In this document: positions 16,686-25,999 of the stretch, in pieces
How the letters are laid out: each line of letters opens with the position of its first letter
Numbering within the stretch: position 1 is the stretch's first letter
The notes under the pieces: model-generated
The model's database searches: none
The model's input: the letters and a program-made list of their open reading frames with translations, nothing else
What the model was told of the DNA's origin: nothing
From: CAVSUZ01 sp963791885
Lineage (GTDB): Bacteria > Pseudomonadota > Alphaproteobacteria > Acetobacterales > Acetobacteraceae
Assembly (NCBI GenBank): GCA_963791885.1
Contig: CAWBUL010000006.1
Coordinates: 620,001-684,000, forward strand
DNA: 64,000 nucleotides
Direction: 5' to 3'
Translations under genes and position numbers: made by a program

Positions 16686-17615
16686 ATGAACTTCCGGCAG
16701 TTCGAAGCGCTGTACTGGATCGCGCGGCTCGGCAGCTTCCACGCCGCCGCGCGCCATCTTGAGACATCCCAGCCCGCCGTCTCTGCGCGCATTCGCGAAC
16801 TGGAGCAGGAACTCGGCGTCGCGCTGTTCGATCGTTCCACGCGAAAGGTCAGACTGACCTCCAAGGGTCACGAACTGACGCATTACGCCGCCCAGGTGAT
16901 GGCGCTCTCCTCGGAAATCCGTCAGCGCATCGGCACGCAAGAAGCGCTGACCGGCCACGTGCGCCTGGGCGCGCCGGGGATCGCGGCAATGACCTGGTTG
17001 CCGGCGCTGCTCGATCGCGCAGCGCGCACCTATCCCGGTCTGACCGTCGAGTTCACCGTCGACTCCAGCGAAATCCTCCATGACATGCTCGGTCAGGGCA
17101 GACTGGAGGTTGCCGTGATGGCGCGCCCCCACGTGGCGCACGCTGTTACCACCGAACCGCTTGGCAAGGTGCAGATGGTCTGGCTGTGCAGCCCGTCCCT
17201 GGTCCTGCCGTCGCAGTCGATGACGGCGGCCGAGCTTGCGCCGTGGCCTATCATCACCGACCGCGCCGGCAGCCATTTGCACGAGGCGGCAATGGAGTGG
17301 TTCCGCGCCGAGGGCGTCGAGCCGGCGCGTCACCACGGCTGCTCCAACCTGCCCACGCGCATTCATCTGGCGCTGATCGGCATGGGGGTGGCGCTGGCGT
17401 CGCCGCTCGCAGCCAGCCGCGAACTGGCGGACGGGCGCCTGCGCCAGGTGACGACCAAGCGCCCGCCGCCCGAACTGGAATATGTGATCGCCTACGCGGA
17501 TATCGGCCTTTCGCCGGCAGGCCGGCTGATCGCTGAAATGGCGAAGTCGCTGATCATGCAGCGGCCTGATTTCCAATCTTACTATCAGCCGCAGGCGGAT
17601 CGGCTAGCCGGCTGA
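16686..17615 (+). CDS. LysR family transcriptional regulator
   Basis: The 309-residue protein has the N-terminal winged helix-turn-helix (FEALYWIARLGSFHAAARHL, then SQPAVSARIRELEQELG at about residues 28-44). Its C-terminal periplasmic-binding-protein-like effector domain runs from about residue 90. It ends about 110 bp before the peptide-type importer operon on the same strand and is its probable regulator. LysR proteins bind an inducer derived from the pathway substrate and activate the adjacent operon. I did not find a convincing palindromic box in the short gap before the SBP gene. Confidence 0.9.
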   Translation: MNFRQFEALYWIARLGSFHAAARHLETSQPAVSARIRELEQELGVALFDRSTRKVRLTSKGHELTHYAAQVMALSSEIRQRIGTQEALTGHVRLGAPGIAAMTWLPALLDRAARTYPGLTVEFTVDSSEILHDMLGQGRLEVAVMARPHVAHAVTTEPLGKVQMVWLCSPSLVLPSQSMTAAELAPWPIITDRAGSHLHEAAMEWFRAEGVEPARHHGCSNLPTRIHLALIGMGVALASPLAASRELADGRLRQVTTKRPPPELEYVIAYADIGLSPAGRLIAEMAKSLIMQRPDFQSYYQPQADRLAG

Positions 17616-17725
17616 TTATCGGTCACGATAGATAATTTTGATCGATCGAATGCGCCCGCGACAGATCTTGAAAAGCGAATCTGTTCGTTGGCACACTCCG
17701 CGGTGGAAACTCCGCAGGCTTCGCC

Positions 17726-19264
17726 ATGGCCATCTCTCTTCCCCGCCGCCCGTTCCTCGCCGGCCTTCTCACCCTTCCCGCGCTCACTCGTGCACGCGCT
17801 GCCGACTCAGAAATCCGTGTCGGCTTCACGCAAGACGCGCTCACGCTCGATCCCGCCAATCCCGGCAACCGCGATACCGAAACCATCGTCCGCAACATGT
17901 ATGATGGCCTGCTCGTGCGCGATCCGGCCATGAAAGTCGTTTCGCAGATCGCGGTTTCCTGGACCCAGTCCGACCCGCTGACCTACGACTTCAGCCTACG
18001 CGACGGCGTGCATTTCCACGACGGAACGCTGCTGACCGCACAAGACGTGAAGTTCACCATCGATCGCGTTCTGACCGGCAAGATCGGCGGCCAAACTAAC
18101 CCCCGGCGCGACCTCCTCGGCCCGATGGAGCGTGTGGACATCACCGGCCCCCTTGCCGTGCGCTTCGTGCTGAGCAAACCCTGGCCGCTGCTGCCCGCGA
18201 TGCTGCCGTTCCAGGAGATCGTCTCCAAAGCCTTCGTGGAGAAAGTCGGCGACCAGGGCGTGGTCACGCAGGAGAATGGCACCGGCCCCTTCAAGCTGGC
18301 CTCCTGGCGCCACGGCAATTCCATCGTGATGAAGCGGTTCGACGGTTACTACGGCGGCTCCCCGGATATTCCACCCGTCGGTCCCGCGCGCGTTGCGCGG
18401 CTGGTCTATCGCATCATGCCGGACAATTCAGCGCGCGTCGCCGCGCTGCTCGCCGGAGACGTGGACGTAATCAACAATCTCCCCGTCACATCCATGCGGC
18501 AGGTAGACGCCAATGAGGGCACCCGCGTCGCCGCGGTGAACGGCACGCGCACGTTCTTCCTCTCCATCAACAACGCCAAGCCGCCCTTCACCGATGTGCG
18601 CGTTCGTCAGGCGCTCAATCATGCCGTCGATCGCAAGCTGATCATCGCCAAGCTGCTGAACGGCTTGGCCGTGCCGCTGAATGGCGTGCTTAGCCCCGAC
18701 GCCTTCGGCTTCGATCCCAACCTGCCCGAATACGCCTATGACCCAGCGCAGGCGAAATCGATGCTCGCCGCTTCCGGCGTGCCCAACCTGGCGGTGACAA
18801 TCGACACCGACGGCTCAGGCAAGGAGATCTCCGAGGCCATTGCCTCGATGTTCTCCCGCGCCGGTATCAACGCCAAGGTGCAGGTGTGGGACACGGGCGT
18901 CATCGTGCCGATCTGGCGCAATGCCCAGCAGCGCAAGGACCACGATCTGTTCTTCACCTCCTGGGGGAATGCCTCGCTCGATCCCTCCGACATCATGATG
19001 CCGGCGGTCCACTCCGGCGGACGCGGCAACAGCGCAGGCTATTCCAACCCGCAGGTCGACAAGTTGCTGGACGCCGCGGAGACCGAAACGGACCGCGCCA
19101 AACGGGCGGCGCTTTACGTCCAGGCACAGCAGATCATCCATAACGACGCGCCCTGGGTGTTCCTCTGGCTGCCGCAGGACATCTATGGCGTCTCCCGCCG
19201 GCTCAAGGGTTTCACACCGTCCCCTAGCGGCATGATCGATCTGTCGCGCGCCACCATCAGCTAA
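17726..19264 (+). CDS. ABC transporter substrate-binding protein, family 5 (DppA/OppA type)
   Basis: The 512-residue precursor begins with an export signal (MAISLPRRPFLAGLLTLPAL, cleavage near ARA-AD); the RR pair gives it a Tat-like look. The family 5 layout follows: TLDPANPGNRDTE, the signature LRDGVHFHDGTLLTAQDVKF at about residues 90-109, RVRQALNHAVDR, and the C-terminal LPQDIYGV. It captures a peptide, opine or other amphipathic solute in the periplasm. It is first in an eight-gene operon with two permeases, two ATPases and three presumptive catabolic proteins. The ligand is unknown; the AtuA-like protein and amidase downstream suggest an amide or acid. Confidence 0.92.
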   Translation: MAISLPRRPFLAGLLTLPALTRARAADSEIRVGFTQDALTLDPANPGNRDTETIVRNMYDGLLVRDPAMKVVSQIAVSWTQSDPLTYDFSLRDGVHFHDGTLLTAQDVKFTIDRVLTGKIGGQTNPRRDLLGPMERVDITGPLAVRFVLSKPWPLLPAMLPFQEIVSKAFVEKVGDQGVVTQENGTGPFKLASWRHGNSIVMKRFDGYYGGSPDIPPVGPARVARLVYRIMPDNSARVAALLAGDVDVINNLPVTSMRQVDANEGTRVAAVNGTRTFFLSINNAKPPFTDVRVRQALNHAVDRKLIIAKLLNGLAVPLNGVLSPDAFGFDPNLPEYAYDPAQAKSMLAASGVPNLAVTIDTDGSGKEISEAIASMFSRAGINAKVQVWDTGVIVPIWRNAQQRKDHDLFFTSWGNASLDPSDIMMPAVHSGGRGNSAGYSNPQVDKLLDAAETETDRAKRAALYVQAQQIIHNDAPWVFLWLPQDIYGVSRRLKGFTPSPSGMIDLSRATIS

Positions 19265-19269
19265 ACCCC

Positions 19270-20268
19270 ATGTGGTTCGCCGGCCGCGTCTCGCATCTGA
19301 TCACCGTGCTGCTCGGCACCAGCTTGGCCGTCTTCGCCATGATGTGGGCGACGCCAGGCGATCCAGTGCAGATCATGCTGGCGGATCAGCGCGCCACGCC
19401 CGCTCAGGTGGCCGCGCTGCGGCATGAGATGGGGCTTGACCTCTCCATGCCGCACCGCTTCGCGCTGTTCGTCTGGAACGCATTGCATGGGGATTTTGGC
19501 CGCAGCTTCTTCCACCATCGCCCGGTGATCGACGTCATCGGGGAGCGTCTTCCCGCAACGATCGAGCTCACGCTTGCCGCTGCCATACTCGCCTTATTGA
19601 TCGGCATTCCGCTCGGACTTTACGCCGGCACGCGCCGTGTCCGCCCGCCGGACCGCATCGTCAGCCTGGCTTCTCTTATCGGCGTCTCCATGCCCGGCTT
19701 CTGGCTGGGACTGCTGTTGATGCTGGTGTTTTCCGTCACGCTGCATCTGTTTCCCGTCTCCGGCCAGATGGGCAGCGGCGACGCGCCACCTGCCGTCACA
19801 CATCTGATGGTCATCGACAGCCTGATCGCCGGCCGGCCCGACATGGCGCTGACCGCGCTGCGCCACCTTGCGCTACCCGCCATCACCCTCGCCCTGCCGA
19901 TGGCGGCGGTGCTGATGCAGGTCACGCGCACCGCCGCCATGGAGGTCATGCGCGCCGACTACATCACCTTCGCCGCCGCCAAGGGTCTGCCGCGCCGTCG
20001 CATCCTGTTTCTCCATGTGCTGAAAAACGCGCTGGCACCCGCCGTCAGCGTCGCTGCGATCGAGATCGGCGCCATGCTTGGTGGCAACATGATCGTGGAG
20101 ACCATCTTCTCCTGGCCCGGTGTCGGACGTCTCGTCGTCGAGGCCATTTTCGACCGCAACTATCCGCTCGTTCAGGCCGCCGTCCTGCTTTACGCCGTCT
20201 TCTACGCCCTCCTGAACTTCGCCGCCGACCTGCTCTATCGCGTTCTCAACCCGCGCGTGGCTGCATGA
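19270..20268 (+). CDS. ABC transporter permease, DppB type
   Basis: The 332-residue inner-membrane protein has six predicted helices. It has the N-terminal WFAGRVSHLITVLLGTSLAVF and the EAA loop near residue 225 (AAAKGLPRRRILFLHVLKNA) that contacts the ATPases. It begins five bases after the SBP stop and overlaps the next permease by ATGA. It forms the heterodimeric channel with that partner. Length and motif order are normal for DppB/OppB. Confidence 0.92.
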   Translation: MWFAGRVSHLITVLLGTSLAVFAMMWATPGDPVQIMLADQRATPAQVAALRHEMGLDLSMPHRFALFVWNALHGDFGRSFFHHRPVIDVIGERLPATIELTLAAAILALLIGIPLGLYAGTRRVRPPDRIVSLASLIGVSMPGFWLGLLLMLVFSVTLHLFPVSGQMGSGDAPPAVTHLMVIDSLIAGRPDMALTALRHLALPAITLALPMAAVLMQVTRTAAMEVMRADYITFAAAKGLPRRRILFLHVLKNALAPAVSVAAIEIGAMLGGNMIVETIFSWPGVGRLVVEAIFDRNYPLVQAAVLLYAVFYALLNFAADLLYRVLNPRVAA

Positions 20269-21140
20269 GCGCCAGCCTTGCGCTCTCGCCCGGAACGCTC
20301 GCCGTCCGGCATTTCCGCCGCGATCCGCTGGCCTTCGGCTGTGCGCTCTTTCTTATAGCAGTCGCCATCATCGCCATCACTGCACCTGTCATCACCCCAC
20401 ACGATCCCGCCGATGCCGACCTGCTCCGCCGTCTGCAGCCGCCGGTTTGGATAAGCGGCGGCGACTGGTCCTATCCGCTCGGCTGCGATGGTCTGGGGCG
20501 CGACATCCTCTCCCGCCTGATCTATGGGGCACGCATCTCGCTCGGGGTCGGTGTGTTCGTCGTGACGCTGGCGACCATCATCGGCGCCACGCTTGGCGTG
20601 CTGGCCGGATTCGTCCGAGGCCTGCCGGACGCGCTGCTCTCTCGCATTGCCGACATTCTGCTCGGCTTTCCGTACCTGGTCTTCGCCATCGGCCTGATGG
20701 GCATGATGGGACCCGGCCTCTCCAACATCATCATCACCCTGGTGCTGAAGGAATGGGTGGTCGCGTTCCGGGTCGCGCGCGGCGAAACGCTTGCCGCGCG
20801 TGAACAGGACTACGTGGAAGCTGCACGCGCGATCGGCTGCCGACGCACGCGCATCATGCGCGACGAGATCATGCCCAACATCCTTTCGCCCGTCCTGGTC
20901 GTCGCCACCATCCGCATGGCGAACGTGATCATCATGGAGGCGAGCCTGTCCTTCCTCGGCCTCGGCGTGCAGCCGCCCGCTGTGTCCTGGGGCGGCATGG
21001 TGGCGGACGGGCAGGACGTGCTCGCGGACGGATGGTGGGTTTCCACCTTCCCCGGCCTCGCCATCATGCTGGTCGTCATCGCTACCAATCTCGCCAGTCA
21101 GGGTCTGCGCGAGGCCTTCGATCCCCGGTTTCGTCGGTGA
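20265..21140 (+). CDS. ABC transporter permease, DppC type
   Basis: The 291-residue permease starts at an ATG that overlaps the DppB-type stop. It has the N-terminal extension typical of DppC/OppC (FRRDPLAFGCALFLIAVAI), the periplasmic YPLGCDGLGRDILSRLIYG motif and the EAA loop EAARAIGCRRTRIMRDEIMP. The stop overlaps the GTG start of the following ATPase gene. It completes the transmembrane pore of the importer. Confidence 0.92.
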   Translation: MSASLALSPGTLAVRHFRRDPLAFGCALFLIAVAIIAITAPVITPHDPADADLLRRLQPPVWISGGDWSYPLGCDGLGRDILSRLIYGARISLGVGVFVVTLATIIGATLGVLAGFVRGLPDALLSRIADILLGFPYLVFAIGLMGMMGPGLSNIIITLVLKEWVVAFRVARGETLAAREQDYVEAARAIGCRRTRIMRDEIMPNILSPVLVVATIRMANVIIMEASLSFLGLGVQPPAVSWGGMVADGQDVLADGWWVSTFPGLAIMLVVIATNLASQGLREAFDPRFRR

Positions 21141-22075
21141 CCACCCCACTACTAAGCATTCGCGGGCTGCGCGTGCGCTTCCCGACGCCGGCCGGTCCGG
21201 TGGATGCGGTGAACGCGATCGATCTGGACGTCCTTCCGGGCGAGTGCCTGGGCGTCGTCGGCGAATCCGGCTCAGGAAAAAGCGCGACATTTCTGGCCAC
21301 GCTCGGATTGCTTCCATCGGCAACCATCAGCAAGGACGGCATCGCCTGGAAGGGGAGGGACCTCGACCCCGCGACACTGCGTGGGCGGGAGATCGCGCTA
21401 ACCCTGCAGAACGCGCTGACCGCGCTGAACCCGGCGCTGCGCATCGGCACACAGATCGAGGAAACCCTGGCCGCCCATCACCAGGGCAAGCACCGTCGGG
21501 ACCAAGCGATCACGCTACTGCGCCGGGTCGGAATCCCCGATCCGGCCCGTCGCCTGCACGCCTATCCGCACGAACTCTCGGGCGGCATGCGCCAGCGCGC
21601 CATGATCGCGGTGGCGCTCGCATGTTCGCCGGAACTGCTGATCGCCGATGAGCCGACGACCGCGCTCGATGTGACGGTCCAGGCACAAGTGCTGGACCTG
21701 TTGCGCGCGCTGCGCGCCGAACAGGGCATGAGCCTGGTTTTGATCACGCACAACCTGGCCGTCGCAGCGGGCAACTGTGATCGTATAGCGGTGATGTATG
21801 CGGGTGAGATCGTGGAAACGGGGCCCGCCGCGCGCGTGCTGACCGCGCCGCGTCATCCCTACACCATCGGGCTGCTGCAATCGCATCCATCGCTCGAAGA
21901 TCCGGATGCGCCCATCCTGCCCATTCCGGGCCGCATTCCCGATCCTGGCGATTGGCCCTCCGGCTGCCGTTTTGCGGCACGCTGTTCCCATCGCGTCGTG
22001 GCCTGCGATGTACCGCAGACCCTGCGTCCGGCGCCCGATGGTGCCGTGCGCTGCTGCCGGGCCGAACTAACATGA
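21137..22075 (+). CDS. ABC transporter ATP-binding protein, DppD type
   Basis: The 312-residue ATPase begins at the GTG at 21137, four bases before the end of dppC (GTGA). A longer frame upstream is open but would lie inside dppC. Walker A is GESGSGKSA, the signature is LSGGMRQRAM and Walker B is LLIADEPTTALD, followed by the H-loop TH. The C-terminal oligopeptide domain carries a cysteine cluster (GCRFAARCSHRVVACD) that in relatives can bind an Fe-S cluster. It pairs with the DppF-type ATPase to drive uptake. Confidence 0.92.
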   Translation: MTTPLLSIRGLRVRFPTPAGPVDAVNAIDLDVLPGECLGVVGESGSGKSATFLATLGLLPSATISKDGIAWKGRDLDPATLRGREIALTLQNALTALNPALRIGTQIEETLAAHHQGKHRRDQAITLLRRVGIPDPARRLHAYPHELSGGMRQRAMIAVALACSPELLIADEPTTALDVTVQAQVLDLLRALRAEQGMSLVLITHNLAVAAGNCDRIAVMYAGEIVETGPAARVLTAPRHPYTIGLLQSHPSLEDPDAPILPIPGRIPDPGDWPSGCRFAARCSHRVVACDVPQTLRPAPDGAVRCCRAELT

Positions 22076-23097
22076 CGGCGATGTCGCTGATCAGCCCGGC
22101 CGTGCAAGGCGCACCGCACCGCGTCGCACCCGTTACGCCACTGCTCGAGCTGGCCAACGTCAGCAAAACATTCCCGGTGCGCCGTCACTTCGGCCATCGC
22201 CGCGCCACGGTTCGAGCGGTCGATGACGTGTCACTGTCCATCGCGCCCGGAGAATGCCTCGGCCTGATCGGCGAAAGTGGCTGCGGCAAGACCACGCTCG
22301 GCCGACTGGCCCTGCGCCTGCTCGAGCCGACCGCTGGGACGATCCGTTTCGCCGGCACCGATCTCTCCTCGCTAACGCCCGAGGCGCTCGCCGCCCTGCG
22401 CCTGCGCATGCAGATCGTTTTCCAGGATCCGTATTCGTCGCTCAATCCGCGCAAGACGATTGAGCAGATCGTCGGACTGCCGCTCGCAGTGCACACGCGC
22501 CTCGCCGGGCCGCAACGCCGCGAGCGCGTGATCCAGGCCCTGGATTGGGTCGGGCTGACGCAGGAGCACCTAAATCGCTACCCGCATCAATTCTCCGGCG
22601 GGCAGCGCCAGCGCATCGGCATCGCTCGCGCGCTGATCACTCAACCCGAGCTCGTGGTCTGCGACGAACCGGTCTCCGCACTCGATGTTTCGGTGCAGGC
22701 GCAGATCCTGGCGCTGCTGCAGCATCTGCGGCGAGAACTCGGCCTCGCCTATCTGTTCATTTCCCACGACATTGCGGTCGTGGCGCGTCTCTCGGAGCGC
22801 ATCGCGGTGATGTATCTCGGCCGCATCGTGGAAAGCGGACCGGCACGCGCGCTGATTGCCGCGCCACGCCATCCCTACACGCAGGCGCTCCTGTCCGCTG
22901 TGCCGCGACTACACGCGCCGGCCGCCACGCGTCTCGCCGGCGACCCGCCATCTCCGCTCGATCCGCCCTCCGGCTGCGCCTTTCACACGCGCTGCCCCGT
23001 CGCGATGCCGGTCTGCCGCTCCGTCCGCCCGCGTCTGGTTGCCGATGCAACCGGCCATGATGTGGCATGCCATCTGCACGAACAATCTCCAGCGTGA
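22072..23097 (+). CDS. ABC transporter ATP-binding protein, DppF type
   Basis: The second ATPase has 341 residues from the ATG at 22072, which overlaps the preceding stop (ATGA); an ATG nine bases further is an alternative. It has Walker A GESGCGKTT, the Q-loop VFQDPYSSLNPRKT, the signature FSGGQRQRIG and Walker B LVVCDEPVSALD. The C-terminal cysteine motif is GCAFHTRCPVAMPVC. Fully intact, it completes a five-component importer with the four preceding genes. Confidence 0.92.
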   Translation: MTAMSLISPAVQGAPHRVAPVTPLLELANVSKTFPVRRHFGHRRATVRAVDDVSLSIAPGECLGLIGESGCGKTTLGRLALRLLEPTAGTIRFAGTDLSSLTPEALAALRLRMQIVFQDPYSSLNPRKTIEQIVGLPLAVHTRLAGPQRRERVIQALDWVGLTQEHLNRYPHQFSGGQRQRIGIARALITQPELVVCDEPVSALDVSVQAQILALLQHLRRELGLAYLFISHDIAVVARLSERIAVMYLGRIVESGPARALIAAPRHPYTQALLSAVPRLHAPAATRLAGDPPSPLDPPSGCAFHTRCPVAMPVCRSVRPRLVADATGHDVACHLHEQSPA

Positions 23098-24470
23098 AAG
23101 CCAAACCGATGCAGTCGATGACGATCATTTCGCCCAATGGGCATCTGGGCTTCGCCCCCATCAAGACCGAGAGTTACTGGCTCGGCGTGGAGGCGCGACC
23201 GAATTACATCGCCGCGGATTCCGGCAGCGACGATGTCGGGCCGGTGCCGCTCGGGTCCGACACCTCGACCAGCCCGCTCGCCTGGCAGACGCACGATCTG
23301 GAGGTGATGCTGATCGGCTCCCGCCGCATCGGCGTGCCGATGATCATCGGCTCCGCCGGCGATACCGGAACCAACAGCCGCGTCGACCTCTACGTCTCGA
23401 TCATCCGCGATCTGGCGAAGAAACATAATCTGCCATCCTTCAAGCTAGGGTGGTACTATTCCGAAGTACCGAAGGATCGCGTCGCCGCTGCCATCGCGCA
23501 CGGCGAGGAGATCACCGGCCTGGATGGTCGTCCTCCGCTATCCGAATCCGAACTCGCCGCCACGGACCGCATCGTCGCCATGGCCGGGGTGCATCCCTAC
23601 CTGTCGCTGCTGCAGCAAGGCGCGGACGTGATCATCGGCGGCCGCAGCAGCGACTGTGCCGTGTTCGCGGCCCCGGCCATTCATCACGGCTTTCCCGAGG
23701 CGCTGGCCTATTATCTCGGCAAGGTGCTGGAATGCGCATCCTTCTGCGCCGAACCCTATGGCGCGAAGGAAACCGTTCTTGGCGAAATCACCGCCGAGGA
23801 TGTGCGCGTCACCGCCATGAGCCCGTCGCAACGCTGCACCATCGCCTCGGTCGCCGGTCATGCGATGTATGAACGCTCTAATCCGTTCTACGAATACGTC
23901 GCCGGCGGTTTGCTCGATATGTCGGAGTGCAACTATGAACAGGTGGCGGAAAAGACCGTACGCGTCACCGGCCCGCGTTTCCACCAGGCCGAGCAGTTCC
24001 GCGTGAAGCTGGAAGGCTCGGGCAAGGTGGGCGAGCGCTACGTTGGCCTGGTCGGCGTGCGCGATCCGTATTCGGTGGCGCACATCGACCAGATGATCGA
24101 CTGGGCCAAGGCGCAGGTTAAAGAACGCTTCGGCGAGGCCGGTTACGAACTCCACTACACGGTCTACGGCCGGGACGGCGTCATGGGCGCGATGGAGCCG
24201 AACCGCAACAGACCCGCGCACGAGGTTGCCGTTTTGGTCCAGGGCATCGCCCCCACCAAGCACATGGCCGAGGAGGTCTGCCTGATCGGCACCCGCCAGA
24301 TGTTCTATGCGCGTCTGCCGGAGGTGAAAGGCACGGCTGGTTCGGTTGCCTTCCCGCTCGATGAGGTCATGCAAGCAAGCCCCGCCTATCGCTGGACGGT
24401 GAACCACACCATGGCCGTGCCGAACGGCCTCGACCTGTTCCCGACCCATATCGCAACCGTCGGCGCCTGA
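23094..24470 (+). CDS. AtuA-like protein (acyclic terpene utilisation family, DUF1446)
   Basis: The protein of about 458 residues shows family features such as GSAGDTGTNSRVDLYVS, GADVIIGGRSSDCAVFAAP and VYGRDGVMGAMEPN. The GTG at 23094 overlaps the DppF stop (GTGA) like other starts in this operon; ATG codons at 23109 and 23118 are alternatives. AtuA is needed for growth on citronellol and related terpenes in Pseudomonas, but its reaction is not known, and many relatives lie next to DUF4387 and CoA-transferase genes in unrelated pathways. Here it is followed after 12 bp by a DUF4387 gene. I infer that the pair forms a two-subunit enzyme acting on the imported acid or amide. Confidence 0.8.
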   Translation: MKAKPMQSMTIISPNGHLGFAPIKTESYWLGVEARPNYIAADSGSDDVGPVPLGSDTSTSPLAWQTHDLEVMLIGSRRIGVPMIIGSAGDTGTNSRVDLYVSIIRDLAKKHNLPSFKLGWYYSEVPKDRVAAAIAHGEEITGLDGRPPLSESELAATDRIVAMAGVHPYLSLLQQGADVIIGGRSSDCAVFAAPAIHHGFPEALAYYLGKVLECASFCAEPYGAKETVLGEITAEDVRVTAMSPSQRCTIASVAGHAMYERSNPFYEYVAGGLLDMSECNYEQVAEKTVRVTGPRFHQAEQFRVKLEGSGKVGERYVGLVGVRDPYSVAHIDQMIDWAKAQVKERFGEAGYELHYTVYGRDGVMGAMEPNRNRPAHEVAVLVQGIAPTKHMAEEVCLIGTRQMFYARLPEVKGTAGSVAFPLDEVMQASPAYRWTVNHTMAVPNGLDLFPTHIATVGA

Positions 24471-24482
24471 AGGAACAACAAG

Positions 24483-24806
24483 ATGCCCATGACCACACTC
24501 GGCGCCCTGGCGAAAACCGTGCGCAGCAAGAATGCCGGCGTCGATAAGATCACCTTCGACGTGATTTTCCGCGACCGCACCACCTATGATCATGTCCGCA
24601 AGAGCCGCGTTCTGACACGCGAACGCATCATGTCGCTGTTCAACATCCCCGCGTCCCGCATTTCCGATTTCGTAGAGTTCGATCCCGGCTGCGCCATCAA
24701 GTTCACGCTGTATCGCACCGTCCCCAGCGGCAGCCCCGGCGATCCCGACATTTTCGGCTGTCAACAATACGCCCCTCTGCTCGACCTCCCTATCCCCGCT
24801 CCGTGA
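24483..24806 (+). CDS. DUF4387 domain protein, partner of the AtuA-like protein
   Basis: The 107-residue protein begins with the family opening TLGALAKTVRSKNAGVDKIT. It continues with FDVIFRDRTTYDHVRKS and a conserved end with DIFGCQQYAPLL. DUF4387 proteins have no assigned activity but are commonly encoded directly after AtuA-like genes. Spacing and strand support a complex between the two. The stop overlaps the GTG of the amidase gene. It has no membrane segment or signal and is cytoplasmic. Confidence 0.8.
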   Translation: MPMTTLGALAKTVRSKNAGVDKITFDVIFRDRTTYDHVRKSRVLTRERIMSLFNIPASRISDFVEFDPGCAIKFTLYRTVPSGSPGDPDIFGCQQYAPLLDLPIPAP

Positions 24807-25993
24807 CACCGGATTTTCGCGCGCTGGCGAATGCACAACTCGCCCCATTCGCCGCGCGCGAACCGGAGATTCAGGCCTTCGTCTGTGCCGACGTGGACGC
24901 CGCCCGCCGCCAACTCGCCGCACCAGCGCCCGGCCCGCTATCCGGCGCACTGATCGGCATCAAGGATATCATCGCGACGGAGGACTTTCCCACGCGCTGC
25001 GGCGATCCGGACCTGCCTGACGGAGCCATACCGCGCCGTGACGCCTGGGTGGTGGCCCGACTGAAATCCCTCGGCGCTATTATCCTAGGCAAGACTGTCT
25101 GCACGCGCTTCGGCATCCCCATCCCAGGCTCGACGCGCAATCCACACGATCTGCGGCACACGCCGGGCGGGTCGTCCAGCGGCTCAGCCGCCGCCGTTGC
25201 CGCCGGCTTCGTTTCCTCCGCAATCGGCACTCAGACCGCCGGGTCAACCATTCGCCCCGCCTCCTATTGCGGCGTTGTGGGATACAAGCCCAGCTTCGGT
25301 CTGCTCAGCACCGAGGGCGTGCAGCCGCTTTCAACCACGCTCGATCACATCGGGATTTTCGCACAATCACCGCGCGACGCTTGGTTCCTCACCACCGCGA
25401 TGCTGCTGCGCGAACCGGTGGTCATCACGCCGTGCCGTCCGTCTCGTCTCTGCATCCTGGACATCCCAGGGCACGCCTGCCCAGGCCTCGCCGACATGCT
25501 GTCGGCTGCCGATATCGAGGTCGATGGCGCACCACTCCCCGTTCCCTGGCGCGACTTCAACGATCTGCAGAAGGACATCTGCTACTGGGAAGCCGCGCGC
25601 CTGCTGCTTTCGCAGCAGACAATCCCCGTTGCGCCGCCACTCCAGGAATTGCTGGGGCCGTATGCGCGACGCGACATCGGCTTCTATAGCACCGCGCTAC
25701 AACGTCGCGCGTACTATCAAGCAAACTTCGATGCTCTCGCCGGCAAATACGACGCAATCCTTCTACCCGCCGCACCCGGCCCGGCGCCGCTGCATCACGA
25801 CACGGGCGATGCCCTGATGAACCGCTTCTGGACGGCGCTCGGCGTCCCCGCGATCACCATCCCCTTCTGGCGAAGCGACACAGGACTTCCAATCGGACTC
25901 CAGTTGGTGGGCCGTTTGGGCAGCGATCACCGGCTGATGGGGGTTGCGCAATCGATCACCGACAGAATGGGGCCGAACCGGCCAAGTCTGTGA
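24803..25993 (+). CDS. Amidase signature family enzyme
   Basis: The 396-residue hydrolase starts at a GTG overlapping the DUF4387 stop (GTGA). The Ser-cisSer-Lys triad is present: the lysine in LIGIKDIIATED, the cis-serine in TPGGSSSGSAAAVAAG and the nucleophile in TQTAGSTIRPAS. It lacks an export signal, so it acts on substrate after uptake. Typical reactions release ammonia from carboxamides or open small amide conjugates. As the last gene of the operon it suggests that the imported solute, or the product of the AtuA-DUF4387 pair, is an amide. Confidence 0.9.
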   Translation: MTPDFRALANAQLAPFAAREPEIQAFVCADVDAARRQLAAPAPGPLSGALIGIKDIIATEDFPTRCGDPDLPDGAIPRRDAWVVARLKSLGAIILGKTVCTRFGIPIPGSTRNPHDLRHTPGGSSSGSAAAVAAGFVSSAIGTQTAGSTIRPASYCGVVGYKPSFGLLSTEGVQPLSTTLDHIGIFAQSPRDAWFLTTAMLLREPVVITPCRPSRLCILDIPGHACPGLADMLSAADIEVDGAPLPVPWRDFNDLQKDICYWEAARLLLSQQTIPVAPPLQELLGPYARRDIGFYSTALQRRAYYQANFDALAGKYDAILLPAAPGPAPLHHDTGDALMNRFWTALGVPAITIPFWRSDTGLPIGLQLVGRLGSDHRLMGVAQSITDRMGPNRPSL

Positions 25994-25999
25994 CAACCC

